Assembly (NCBI RefSeq): GCF_027595985.1
Contig: NC_073308.1
Span: 9,819,928-9,883,927, forward strand
Length of the DNA stretch: 64,000 nucleotides
Direction: 5' to 3'
Source: Sorex araneus
Lineage: Eukaryota > Chordata > Mammalia > Eulipotyphla > Soricidae
The translations under genes and the position numbers were made by a program. Below, one piece after another: positions 34,650-46,131 of the stretch; within the stretch, counting starts at the first letter, position 1; each line of letters begins with the position of its first letter. The notes below the pieces were generated by a model. It was not told the DNA's origin. It ran no database searches and worked only from the letters and a program-made list of their open reading frames with translations.

Positions 34650-35487
34650 GCTGGGAATATATCCCAGAGAGGCAAAAAAGTATAGTCGAAATGACATCTG
34701 CACTTATATGTTCATCGCAGCACTGTTTACAATAGCCAGAATCTGGAAAAAACCCGAATGCCCTAGAACGGATGACTGGTTGAGGAAACTTTGGTACATC
34801 TATACAATGGAATACTATGCAGCTGTTAGAAAAAAAGAAATCATGAATTTTGCATATAAGTGGATCGGCATGGAAAGTTTCATGCTGAGTGAAATGAGTC
34901 AGAAAGAGAGAGACAGACATAGAAAGATTGCAGTCATCTGTGGTATATAGAATAACAGAGTGGGAGACTAACACCCAAGAATTGTAGAAGTAAGTACCAG
35001 GAGGTTGACTGCATGGTTTGGAGGCTGGCCTCACATTCTGGGGAAAGGGCAACTCAGAGAAAGGGTAACCAACTATAATGTAGTCGAAGGCCATGCGGGG
35101 GAAGGGTGTTGCGGGCTGAATGAGGGCTAGAGACTGAGCACAGTGGCCACTCAACACCTTTATTGCAAACCACAACAGCTAATTAGAGAGAGAGAACAGA
35201 AGGGAATGCCCTGCCACAGTGGCAGGGTGGGGTGGGGGGAGATGGGATTGGGGAGGGTGGGAGGGATGCTGGGTTTACTGGTGGTGGAGAATGGGCACTG
35301 GTGAAGGGATGGGTTCCCGAACTTTGTATGAGGGAAGCATAAGCACAAAAGTATATAAATCTGTAACTGTACCCTCACTGTGATTCACTAATTAAAAATA
35401 AATAAATTTTAAAAAATAAAAAAAAACATTTTTTCTGTTATTTTAACAAAAAACTATTATTTGAAATAAACTCAAGAAGCAGCAATT
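34650..35487 (+). mobile_element. 5'-truncated L1 insertion with 3' transduction
   Basis: Sense L1. 34650-34950 encodes an ORF2 C-terminal stretch (MFIAALFTIARIWKK, WYIYTMEYYAAVRKKEIM); the 3' UTR then runs to the first A-rich tail near 35426. A further 60 nt of non-L1 sequence follow, with their own AATAAA (35465-35470) and a second short A tail. The whole is flanked by a 13-bp perfect duplication, ATTAATCATTGCT, at 34637-34649 and 35495-35507. The ORF2 end looks intact here, so the copy is fairly young. Confidence 0.93.
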
Positions 35488-35507
35488 AAAAAAAATTAAT
35501 CATTGCT

Positions 35508-35969
35508 CTGCCACCCCATCCAGGTATCAGCCAGGGTCAGGGCTCCTTCCCGGAGCTGCATTTTTAACCCAGGAAAGCCAGTTTCAAGCCTTGGCCTGCA
35601 GGGGAAGGGACTTGAGGGACACCCCATGCACACCCCAAGCTGAAACATTCTGCGCATTCTCTGCCATCCCATCCAGGTATCAGCCAGGGTCAGGGGTCCT
35701 TCCAGGAGCCTCAGCAGCTAACACGGCCGTGAGTTATTCTCTCCCCTCCATATCCCACAAGAAATATAAGTTACCCTCTTAGCTGGAACTTTCACCAGGT
35801 TAGCTTAACCACAAGAAACACATTAGCCAATATCTCATTAAGCCCACCTAAATTAATATTGTATCATAAGCAGAATAGTAACAATGAGTGTGAAGGTCTG
35901 AGCCATGTAGGTCACGATGGTAAAGCAACGCAGATCCCCACCAAGCTTGCTTGTTGAAGAGGCTAGCCC
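35508..35969. other. Non-L1 segment with a 153-bp-spaced direct repeat
   Basis: The words CCATCCAGGTATCAGCCAGGG and flanks (about 35-40 bp) occur at 35508 and again at 35661. The rest, up to the L1, is unidentified. Confidence 0.5.
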
Positions 35970-36805
35970 ATATACGATCCCAACAGCAATGAAGTGCTAT
36001 ACAACCTCCCTGATAAGGAATTTAGAAATACTCTACTGAGGATGTCTAGGAAACTAAAAGAAACAATGGAAAGCAGTACCAATAAAATACAAGAGGATTT
36101 GAAGGTGAAAGTGCAGAAAATGCAAACAAAATTACAAACGGAAATGTCAGACCTGAAAAACCTGGTAGGCAAATTAAAAAATTCCCTGATGGCCTCAGCA
36201 GCCAGTGAATCAGTGAGCTTGAAGATAAAGTCCAGAGACTCTCTAGAAAAGAGCAGAAAATGGAAAAGAGACTGACAATCTGGGAACAGATGGTAAGAGG
36301 AGATCGTGATAGAGCCAAGAGGAGTAATGTAAGAATTATTGGAGTCCCAGAGGGACAGGAAGAAAACCCCAATGAAGAAGAAACTATCAAAGACATCATT
36401 GCTACAATGTTCCCAGAGCTGAAGAAAACATGCGATCACATTCAGGAAGCCCGAAGGGTACCAGCAAGAAGATATCCAAATAAAAATACCCCAAGACACA
36501 TCCTGATCAAAATGACCAAAACCTTAGAGACAAAATCTTGAAAGCAGCGAGATCAAAGAAAGAAATTGCGTATAAAGGAGCATCCTTAAGATTCACAGCC
36601 GTCTTGTCTGATGAAACTCTCAGGACCTGAAAACAGTGGTGGGATATAGTGAAAAAAATCAATGAAATAAATGACTCACCAAAAATACTTTACCCAGCTA
36701 GACTTTCATTCATAACAGAAGGAACAACACACAGTTTCACAGATAAACAACAGCTCAGGAACTTCATAGACGCAAAATCATGGTTACAAGAACAACTGAG
36801 TGGCT

Positions 36806-36980
36806 GAGGCTGGAGCGATAGCACAGCGGGTAAGGCGCTTGCCTTGCATGTGGTCGACCCGGGTTTGATTCCCAGCATCCCATATGGTCCCCCGAGCACC
36901 GCCAGGAGTAATTCCTGAGTGCAGAGCCAGGAGTAATCCCTGAGCATCGCCGGGTGTGACTCAAAAAGCAAAAAAAAAAA
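36806..36980 (+). mobile_element. SINE type A nested in L1 copy 1
   Basis: Near-consensus: GAGGCTGGAGCGATAGCAC, B box GGTTTGATTCC, GTGACTCAAAAAGC and a pure A tail. The L1 words AAGAACAACTGA occur on both sides (36788 and 36980), giving a duplication of about 17 bp with a small difference. It sits at the end of ORF1. Confidence 0.96.
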
Positions 36981-38024
36981 AGAACAACTGAATGGGCTAC
37001 TTTAAGGCAAGACAGGACCCTTAAATATACCAAATTTCAGCAGAAAAAATGGAACAAAACCCCATAGCAATAATCTCTCTCAATGTCAATGGGTTAAATG
37101 CACAAATTAAAAGACACAGAGTGTCAGGATGGATTAGAAAATTGAACCCAACATTCTGCTGCCTGCAAAAAACACATCTCAACAAGTCAGAGCAAATGCA
37201 GACTCAAAGTCAAAGGCTGAAAACAATCCTACAGATGAACAACTCCCCCCCCAAAAAAAGCTGGGGTAGCCATCCTAGTATCAGACCACATTGATTTCAG
37301 ACTGAAGAAGGTCACAAGAGACAGTGAAACTCATTTCTTATTGATAAAGGGATCTGTACAATAGGAAGAACTAAGAATACTAAATACATATGCACCTAAT
37401 GAGGGACCAGCAAAGTACTTAAAACAACTGCTCATAGACTTGAAGAAAGACATCGATAGATAGCAACACAATACTAGTGGGAGACTTCAACACCACTTTA
37501 TCACCTCTTGATAGATCAACCAGACTCAAGCTTAGCAAGGACATACTGCATCTGAGGGAAGAAATGGAAGACTTAGTAGATATATAGAGGACACTTCATC
37601 CTCAAAAAGCTGAATATACATTCTTCTCAAGTGTTCATGGAACATTCTCCAAGATAGACCACATGCTGAGCATACCTCCATAAAATTAAGAAGATAGAGA
37701 TTGTATCAATGATCTTCTCAGACCACAATGCACTGAAATTAGATATTAAAAAAAAGAAATAAATCACAAACACAAACAGAAAATGAAAAAATGAATCAAA
37801 CACCTGGAAGTTAAACAGTTCAATATTGGACAACAAGTGGCTTAGAAAGGAAATCAAAAGATTCCTGGAAACGAACAAATATGAGGACACGAGTTACCAA
37901 AACTTATGTGACACAGCAAAAGTTGTGTTAAGAGGAAAGTTTACAGCTCTATAAGCATTTTTCAGGAAGGAGGATCGAGCCAACATAAGTAACCTAACAT
38001 CACAGCTTAAGAGTTTGGCAAATG

Positions 38025-38184
38025 GGGCCGGAGCGATAGCACAGCGGGTAGGGCGTTTGCCTTGCACGCGGCCGACACGGGTTCGATCCCCGGCATCCCA
38101 TATGGTCCCCCAAGCACCGCCAGGAGTAGTTCCTGAGTGCAAAGCCAGGAGTAACCCCTGAGCATCGCTGGGTGTGACCCAAAA

Positions 38185-38214
<30 letters not shown>
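38025..38214 (+). mobile_element. SINE type A nested in L1 copy 1, long A tail
   Basis: Near-consensus copy (GGGCCGGAGCGATAGCACAG, B box GGTTCGATCCC) with an uninterrupted run of about 30 A, so among the youngest here. A perfect 16-bp duplication, AAGAGTTTGGCAAATG, lies at 38009-38024 and 38215-38230. Confidence 0.97.
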
Positions 38215-38219
<5 letters not shown>

Positions 38220-38301
38220 TTTGGCAAATGACCAACAAAAGCAGTCCAATCTGAACAGGAGGAAGGAAATAATAAAACTCAGAGCAGAAATTAACGAGAT
38301 G

Positions 38302-38368
38302 TTTCAATTAGCAATAATCGCTCCTCAGATAAACCTCATTGGCTACGATACTGCCACTGCACAAAGCT
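38302..38368 (-). pseudogene. U4 snRNA 3'-truncated retropseudogene (67 nt)
   Basis: On the minus strand it starts exactly at the U4 5' end (AGCTTTGTGCAGTGGCAGTA), continues with CGTAGCCAATGAGG, and stops after GCTAATTGAAA, nucleotide 67. It differs from human U4 at a few positions. A perfect 16-bp duplication of L1 sequence, AGAAATTAACGAGATG, flanks it (38286-38301 and 38369-38384), so it was inserted into L1 copy 1. Tail-less, 3'-truncated snRNA pseudogenes are a known class of reverse-transcribed copies. It lacks snRNA promoter elements. Confidence 0.95.
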
Positions 38369-39470
38369 AGAAATTAACGAGATGTAAATCCAAAAAACAA
38401 TCCAAAAGATCAATGAAGCCAAGAGCTGGTTCATTGAGAAAATAAACAAGATTGATAAACCTCTAGCAAGACGCAAAAAAAGGGAGAAAGAAAACCCTAA
38501 TAAACCGAATCAGAAATGAAAAGGGGGACAATACAACAGAAACTACAGAAATTCAAAGGATCCTCAGATTAGTTTGAGAATCTTAATGCCACAAAACACG
38601 AAAACGTCAAGGACATGGATAAATTCCTAGACTCCTATTGCCTCCCAAGGCTGAAGCATGAAGACCTGGACTACCTGAACAGACCTGTCACTATCAAGGA
38701 AATTGAAACGGTAATAAAAAGTCTCCCCATGCACAAAAGTCCTGGCCCAGATGAATTCACTAGTAAATTCTTCCAAATTTACTTACTCCCAATCCTCTTT
38801 AAGCTTCTCCAGGAAATTGAAGTATCAAAAACACTTCCAAACAGTTTCTATGAAGCAAATATCACCCTGATACCAAAAGTAGACAAAGATACCACAAAGA
38901 AAGATAATTACAGACCGATATTCCTGATGAACACAGACACAAAAATCCTCAACAAAATATTAGCAAATAGAATCCAAGGACTCATTAAAAAGATCATACA
39001 CCATGACCAAGTAGGATTCATCCCAAGGATGCAAGGATGGTTTAACATTCACAAGTCAATCAACATAATTCATCTTATCAATAAAAGAAATAATAAAAAC
39101 CATATGATCATTTCAATAGATGCAAAGAAAGCATTTGACAAGATCCAGCACCCGTCTATGATGAAAACTCCCAGCATCGAAGGAACTTTCCTCAATAGAG
39201 TCAAAGCCATCTACCAAAAGCCCATGGCAAGTATCATTCCCAATGGGCAAAAACTGAAAGCCTTCCCTCTAAGATCGGGCACAAGACAAGGTTGCCCGCT
39301 TTTGCCACTCCTATTTAGTATAGTACTGGAAGTCCTGGCCATAGCAGTTAGACAAGAAAAAGATATTAAGGGCATACAGATAGGAAAGGAAGAGGTCAAA
39401 TCATCATAACGATATGATGCTATACTTGGAAAACCCTAAAGACTCTACAGAAAAGCTCCTAGAAACAATA

Positions 39471-40650
39471 GGCCAAGCCGTTTTGCCACTGCGCGAGCTC
39501 GACCCCGGAGGCAACTGAACTACTTTGGACATGAGCAGTGCCCCCAAAATGCCTCCAAACTGTGTGATCGGAGCTACTGGCCCATGCGCCGCCAGCTGGC
39601 TCTTCTCACCAGGCTCTTCCATCATGTGAGCACCACAAAAGGGAAGTAAAAGATTGCAGTGATGCAATTACCAAAAGAATTTTTCCTGGACTTCATATAG
39701 AAATCCAAAACCACGCGGCTGTGACAGCAGCCGTGCGACCTAATATCTCTTGATTGTCAGCAATGTGAAAAGGTTCCTTTTTAACAAGTCTTACTGTGGA
39801 GGGAAACTCCAAACAATAGTACTGAGTTTTTTGTTGAAATATTGAAGGTAATCAAAGTAGCAGCTATTTCTTTAGACTGTGAACTAAGCCAAAGCCCCAC
39901 GCCGGCTGAGGTGAGGAAATATCCTTCTTTCTCGGTTCTTTTCCCTTTTTTGGGAGAAACACGGTGTGGTGTCCACCATATTATGAAGTCTATTAAGTAG
40001 GCACGAACTTAGAGGCGCGGGAATGGGAGGGGGAAAAAAAAACAAACAACAATATACTTGGAACAGCGGGACACTTGGGAAGTCTCGGGCCGATACCAGC
40101 GCATGCTCCACCAAGACTCGACCCGGGTGGCCACACTTTTGTGTGGCCGCGATGCTGCTGATCAACCAGAATCCGGAGCATAACTAGACTACTTCCGGTT
40201 CCAGAAACTACTTGCAACCATGTCTCTAGACTGAACTAAGCCATAGCCCCACACCGGCCAGGACTGGAAATATCCTTTTTTCTCATCGGGTGGCGTGGTG
40301 TCAGCCATAATATGAGGACTATTCATTAAGCAGGCATGAACTTGGTGGCGCAGGAAGGAGGGAGGAGAAATTCTATGTACTTGAAACAACGGGACTTCAT
40401 ATCTTTCCAGTCTCAGCAATAGAAAACTAATTATCAAATGCTGCATTGGCAGTAAGGCTGTCTTTCTTGGGGGAAAACTCCAACAATACTGAATGTTGTG
40501 TTGAAATATGGAATGTAATCAAGGTAAAGTGAAAATGAAGTGAAATTTATCAACTAAGCAGGCAGGGATGGGGGCAGGAGGCGGGGGGTGAGAGGTATAC
40601 TGGGGTCTTTGGTGGTGGAATATGGGCACGGGTGAAGGGATGCGTGGTCT
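39471..40650 (+). mobile_element. Composite L1-tailed retrotransposon, copy 2
   Basis: 5' GC-rich part (CTCGACCCCGGAGGCAACTG) not seen in the other copies. From about 39622 it matches copy 4 (AAAAGGGAAGTAAAAGATTG, AACCACGCGGCTG, GCGACCTAATATC). The internal module of about 350 bp appears twice, starting near 39876 and 40228: CTGAACTAAGCCATAGCCCC, GGAAATATCCTT, GGCGTGGTGTC, AAGCAGGCATGAACTTGG. The 3' end has GGAATGTAATCAAGGTAAAG and GGTGGTGGAATATGGGCAC but stops without a poly-A tail at the join to the next L1. No target duplication found. Confidence 0.75.
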
Positions 40651-43600
40651 CAAAATAGGTATAGTCTTTTTCTTTGAAAATTGCTTTAGCCACCCCGATC
40701 ACTTATGCAAAATAGCCCATTAGTTTACTTTAACTTTAGAAAAACTATCAGTGAATAAGAGAAGCTTAGCAAAACCTTCGTAAAGAGAACTTAGCCTTAA
40801 GCCTTCATTAGAGCCTCCACATCAATCAGGAAGAACACCTGAGTATAAGGAAGAACTCTAGAATAGGAACAAGGCTGCCATCAGCAATAGCACAACCAGA
40901 GCCCCTTCTTCCCACAGCAAGAGGAAATAGGAATAAACAACTACAAAGTTCCAACTCTATACTTCAATAACAATATGAAGAAGCAGCGAAAATCCCCTCC
41001 ACGAAGAGAGGGAGAAGAAAAGATTCCAGAAACCTCAACAGGGGCTACTCACATCTATGACCTCTCAGTTAAAGAATTCAGAGAGGAAATCTTGAGGAGA
41101 GTTGACGTACTCCAAGCAACCATAGAACAGACATCCAATAAATTAAGGGAGAATATGAATGAAGCATTGGAATGATCTACCAAAAAAATGCAGAAAGAAA
41201 TGAGAGCAGAAATTTCAAAGCTACGAACAGAAGTCACACAAATAAAGGAATCGGTAGATGAATTAAAAATCTCAGTAGATGCCCTCAACAGTAGAATGAC
41301 TACAGCTGAAGACAGAATCAGCGACCTGGAAGATGAGCTGCAGAAAGCTTACAGACAACAACAAATAATGGCGAAAGATCTCAAAATGGCTATAGAACGA
41401 ATCAGAGTCCTTGGGGATGACTTCAAGAGGAACAACATAAGAATCATTGGAGTACCAGAAGCACAGGCAAGTAACCCCAATGAAGAAAACACAGTCAAAG
41501 ACATCATTGCTAAGAAATTCCCAGAGCTGGAAAAGGCAGGCATCTAGATACAAGGAGTCCGAAGAGTGCCAGCAAAAAGAGACCCGAATAAAAAGACTCC
41601 AAGGCATATTATAGTCAGAATGACGGATGCTGTGGATAGAGACACAATTCTGCAAGCAGCAAGGTCAAAGAAGGAAATCACATACAAAGGAGCACCCCTC
41701 AGATTTACAGCAGACCTGCCCTTCGAGCCCAAAGACAATGGTGGGACATAGTGAAAAAAAACTCAATGAAATGACTGCCTCAGCAAGAAAACTTTATCGG
41801 GCTAAATTCTCACTCAAACTCAAAGGAACCATACACTATCTCTCAGATAAACAACAGCTCAGGAACTTCATAGACTCAAAACCAAACTTAAAAGAAGGTC
41901 TAAAGGGGCTACTGTAAGACAAGGAGGAACCCCATAAGAAAAACAAACCCCACAGAAAGATGACACAAAACCCCATGACAATAATCTCTCTCAATGTTAA
42001 CGGCCTAAATGCACCTATCAAGAGACACAGAGTGGCAAAATGGATTCTGAAACTAAACCCAACATTCTGCTGCCTGCAAGAAACACACCTGAACCTTTGA
42101 GTAAACACAGACTCAAAGTCAAAGGATGGAAAACAATACTGCAAGCAAACAACTCCCTTAAAAAAGCTGGAGTGGCCATCTGAGTATCCAACAACATAGA
42201 TTTCAGGTTGAAAAAGATTAGCATGGACAGTGAAGGTCATTTTCTATTTATCAAGGGATATGTACAACAGGAGAAAATCACACTCTTAAATGTATACATA
42301 CCAAATGAACGACCGGCTAAATATTTAAAACAACTCCTAACAGACTTTAAAGAGAACATCACTGACAGCACAATAGTAGTTGGAGACTTCAATTCCGCCT
42401 TATCACCTCTGGATAGATCGACAAGAACAAAACTCAGCAAGGAAACACTGACTCTGAAAGAAAAAGTTGAAGAGAGAGGCCTAATAGACCTATACAGGGC
42501 TTTACAGCCCCAAAAGAAAGAATACGCATTCTTTCCCAGTGCACAAAGAACATTTTCCAAAATAGGACATGTACTAGGCCCCAGAACATAATCGGAAAAA
42601 TAGGAATTGTATCAATCATCTTTTCAGACAACGATGATCTGAAGATAGAAGCTAATCACACACAGTCACAGAGAACAAAATCAAACACCTGGAAGTTAAA
42701 CAACTCAATGTTGAACAATGAGTGGGTCAGGAGGAAATCAAGGAAGAAATAAAAAGATACTTAGAAACAAATGAGAATGAAGACATGAGCTACCAAAACC
42801 TATGGGACGCAGCTAAAGCTGTGTTAAGGGGAAAATTTATAGCTCTCCAAGCATCCCTCAGAAAGGAAGAAAGGGCCCACATAGATAGCTTGACTTCATG
42901 GCTCAAGACTTTAGAAAAGGACCAGAAAAAGGAACCCAAACCAGACTGAAGGAAAGATATAATAAAAATTAGAGCAGAAATTAATGACATGGAAACCAAA
43001 CAACAATCAGAAAGATCAATGAAACAAAGAGCTGGTACTTTGAGAAAATAAATAAGGTTGATAAACCGCTAGCAAGACTCACAAAGAAAGAGAGAGAACC
43101 CTAATAAACCGAATCAGAAATGAAAAGGGGGACATCATAACAGAAACCAAGGAGATTCAAAAGATAATCAGAGACAACTTTGAAGGTCTGTATGCCACGA
43201 AACAAGAGAACCTAAAAGAAATGGACAATTCATTGATTCCTACAATCTCCCAAGACTGAACCAAGAAGACCTGGAATACTTGAATAGACCCATTAATATC
43301 CAGGAAATTGAAACTGTAATCAAAAGTCTTCCCAAAAACAAAAGCCCAGATCCAGATGGATTCACTGGTAAATTCTTCCAAATATTTAAAGAGGCCCTGC
43401 TACCAGTTCTCCTCAAGGTTATCCAGGAAATTGAAAAAACAGGAACTCTCCCAAACAATTTCTATGAGGCACATATCTCCCTAATACCAAAAGCAAACAA
43501 AGACACCACTAACAAAGAAAATTACAGACCAATATCCCTGATGAACACCGATGCGAAGATCCTCAACAAAATCAATTAGCAAATAGAATCCAACAACTCA

Positions 43601-43917
43601 TCAAAAAGATCATACACCATGACCAAGTGGGATTCATCCCAGGGATGCAAGGATGGTTTAATACTCAGAAATCAATCAACATAATCCATTATGTCAACAA
43701 AAATAAAGATAGAAACCATATGATCATATCAATAGATGCAGAGAAAGCATTTGACAAGATCCAACATCCGTTCATGATGAAAACTCTCACCAAAATGGGT
43801 TTTGGAGGAACTTTCCTCAAAATAGTCAAAACCATCTACCACAAACCTATGGCAAGTATTATCCTCAACAGGGAAAACCTAAGGGCCTTTCCTCTATGAT
43901 CGGGGACAAGACAAGGA
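40651..43917 (+). mobile_element. L1 copy 2: 5' UTR part, ORF1 and ORF2 to the RT domain
   Basis: The 5' UTR part (40651-40974) shows homology to that of L1 copy 3 (AAAAACTATCAGTGAA). ORF1 runs from ATG 40975 (MKKQRKSPP) to 41917, about 313 codons. It has in-frame stops at 41173 (TGA) and 41545 (TAG) and one frameshift near 41745. It contains the coiled coil, RIIGVPEAQASNPNEEN and the C-terminal domain ending near LRNFIDSKPNLKEGLKG. ORF2 starts at 41960 (ISLNVNGLNAPIKRHR, FCCLQETHLN) and is broken many times. The RT words [36 protein letters not shown] and [18 protein letters not shown] remain. It breaks off just after the GTRQG region. Confidence 0.92.
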
Positions 43918-44822
43918 CTCTCACGCCTCTCACTGTCCCTGCGGTGGTGGCCCTCACTTTCCCTCCCCTCCTGACCAGGTAAATTGGGACGTTCCCTCGG
44001 AGACCCTGCCCCCTGCCGAAGAACACAGCGATCTCCCCCACGCCCAGGCTTTGGGGTCTAGAGACCCCAGGGCCCTCTTGTGCCTGCGGCGGCGGCCCTC
44101 ACTTTCCCTCCCCACCAGGGTGTTAGGGGCATGGTCACACGTCAGGGGGCGTTGCCTCAAAAAGGGGCGTGGCCTCCTTCTGGAGCGGTGGCTGCTTATG
44201 CGGCCGAAGATATTTTTCCCACTCATTTCATTGTGCTTTGGCCATAATTGATAGAATCTATTCCTCTGAAGATTACCCTGGTCATCTTAGTCACTATACG
44301 TTAACAGTCAACTGACCTAGCCTATCCTAATTTTACAAAAACTGTCAGTGAACACATCAAGCTGTACATAAAGTCCTTTGTAAAAAGATCATAGCCCCAC
44401 GGTTTCTCATGAGACTCCTCTCTAGCTAAGGAGAGCGCCTAACAGTAAAACCCAAAACAACATGAAGAAACAGCGAAAATCCCCTCCACCAGCAGATTTG
44501 GAAGGGAGGGTCTCAGCAAACCCAGCAATGACTCCCCAGAAATACAGTCTCCTCTCTGATAAAGAATTCAGAGAGGAAATCGTGAAGATGGTTGAAGAAC
44601 TTAAAGCAACTATGGAGCGAACATCCAATAAATTAAGGGAGGATATGGATGCAGCATTGGAACGATCCACCAAGATAATCCAGGAAGAAATGAGCAGAAA
44701 TTTCAAAGCTACGAACAGAAGTGACACAATTAAAAGAATCGGTAGATGAAATAAAAAACTCAGTAGGAACCCTAACAGTAGAATGACTACTGCCGAAGAC
44801 AGAATCAGTGATCTTGAAGACA
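43918..44822 (+). mobile_element. L1 copy 3: GC-rich 5' UTR and start of ORF1
   Basis: 43918-44461 is a GC-rich 5' UTR with an internal repeat: GGCCCTCACTTTCCCTCCCC occurs at about 43949 and again at about 44093, preceded by GCGGTGGT or GCGGCGGC. ORF1 begins at 44462 (MKKQRKSPPPADLEGR, DKEFREEIVKMVEELKATME). A 2-nt deletion near 44690 breaks the frame. The element stops at about 44822 in the first part of ORF1. That is a 3' truncation, opposite to the usual 5' truncation of L1. Confidence 0.9.
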
Positions 44823-45045
44823 CACAGCTCCTGTTGTACCACGTACCAGGTTTAAGAGTTTAGGGACTTCTCACCCTCATCTGTAGAAATAAAACCTAGG
44901 AGGATAGACTGGCATGTGCTTCTTCTATATTTCAGAGTACAGGGAAAATGTGTGCGAATGCAATGCACTACAACTAAGAGTTCTGTCCTCGGTCCAATAT
45001 TGAGTTGGAGGATTTTTCTCCACATCTGATCAGGCAGTTCTTTTA

Positions 45046-46131
45046 AAATTTGTTTTATTTTTTTATTTCTTATTGAATCACAGTGATCTGCACATTTACA
45101 AAATTGTTTGTGATTGGATTTCAGTCATATAATGTTACAATACTCACCCCTTCACCAGTGAACTTTTCCAACCACCAACCATCCTAGTTTCCATCCCGCC
45201 CCCTGTCCCCTCACCTGCCACTATGACAGGCACTTCTCTTCTGTCTATCTGTCTCTCTCTCTATTTCCTTTGGGCCTTATGGTTTGCAATACAGAAAATG
45301 AAAAGTTATCAGATATATCCCTTTACCTACCTTCAACACCCAGTTCCTGTTCAAAATGATCATTTTCAACTATTATTGTACAGTTGGTCCCTTCTCTGTC
45401 CTAACTGCCTTTTGCCTCGCACACACTTTTGTGGAAAACTTGCAACCATTGACCAGATCTTCTGGCCCCTGTTTACCCTGGCCTTGAATATGTACATTAT
45501 CTATATTATAAGGCTAATATATAATATATATTTATATATTACATACAAACATATATATAGTATGCTACAAATGAATGCAGTCATTCTATATCTGTCCCTC
45601 TCCTTCTGACTCACTCTTTTACTCAGCATAATACTCTCCATGTCCATTCATTTATAAGCAAATTTCATGACTTTATTCTTCCTAATGGCTGTGTAGTATT
45701 TCATTGTGTAGATGTACCAGAGATTCTTTATCCAGTCATCTGTTCTTGGGTACTTGGGATTGTTTTTAGGTTCTGGCTATTGTGAATAAAGCCATAATCA
45801 ACATCAAAGTGCAGATGATGTTTCTGCTGTGTGTTTTTTGGTATCCGGGGTATATTCCCAATAACACATGAAAAAGATCATATACATCATGACCAAGTAG
45901 GATTCATCCCAGGTATGCAATGGTGGTTTATCATTCACAAGTCAATAACATAATACACCATCAATAAAAGAAAAAAAGCCATGTGATCATATCAATAGAT
46001 GCATAGAAGGCATTTGACAAGATCCAGCACCCATTCATGATAAAATCTCTCAACAAAATGGAAGTTGAAGGAACTCTCCTCAATATAGCCAAAGTCATCT
46101 ACCACAAGCCCACAGTAAGCATTGTTCTCAC
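45046..46131 (-). mobile_element. L1 insertion with 5' inversion (twin priming)
   Basis: 45046-45868 is antisense L1 3' UTR and ORF2 end (ATTGAATCACAGTGATCTGC, TCTCCATGTCCATTCATTTA, ATGGCTGTGTAGTATTTCATTG). At 45869 the orientation flips and 45869-46131 reads sense L1 RT (ATGACCAAGTAGGATTCATCC, CAATAGATGCATAGAAGGC). Imperfect target copies, CAGGCAGTTCTTTTA (from 45031) and CAGGCAATTCTTTA (from 46132), flank the whole. Read on the minus strand this is a 3' end joined to an inverted upstream segment, the twin-priming structure. Confidence 0.88.

Larger units (their letters stand above)
35970..39470 (+). mobile_element. L1 copy 1: broken ORF1 and ORF2 (to the RT domain)
   Basis: Sense L1 lacking its 5' UTR. 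ORF1 remains at about 35985-36800 in at least two frames (coiled-coil part with KLKETMESSTNKIQEDL, then RIIGVPEGQEENPNEEE). ORF2 begins at ATG 37049 with the endonuclease words ISLNVNGLNAQIKRHR and is broken repeatedly. The RT part at 38615-39409 is open ([63 protein letters not shown]). The FADD catalytic motif expected around 39405 is lost in a short deletion followed by a stop. Two SINEs and a U4 fragment are nested in it. It ends abruptly where composite copy 2 starts. Confidence 0.92.
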
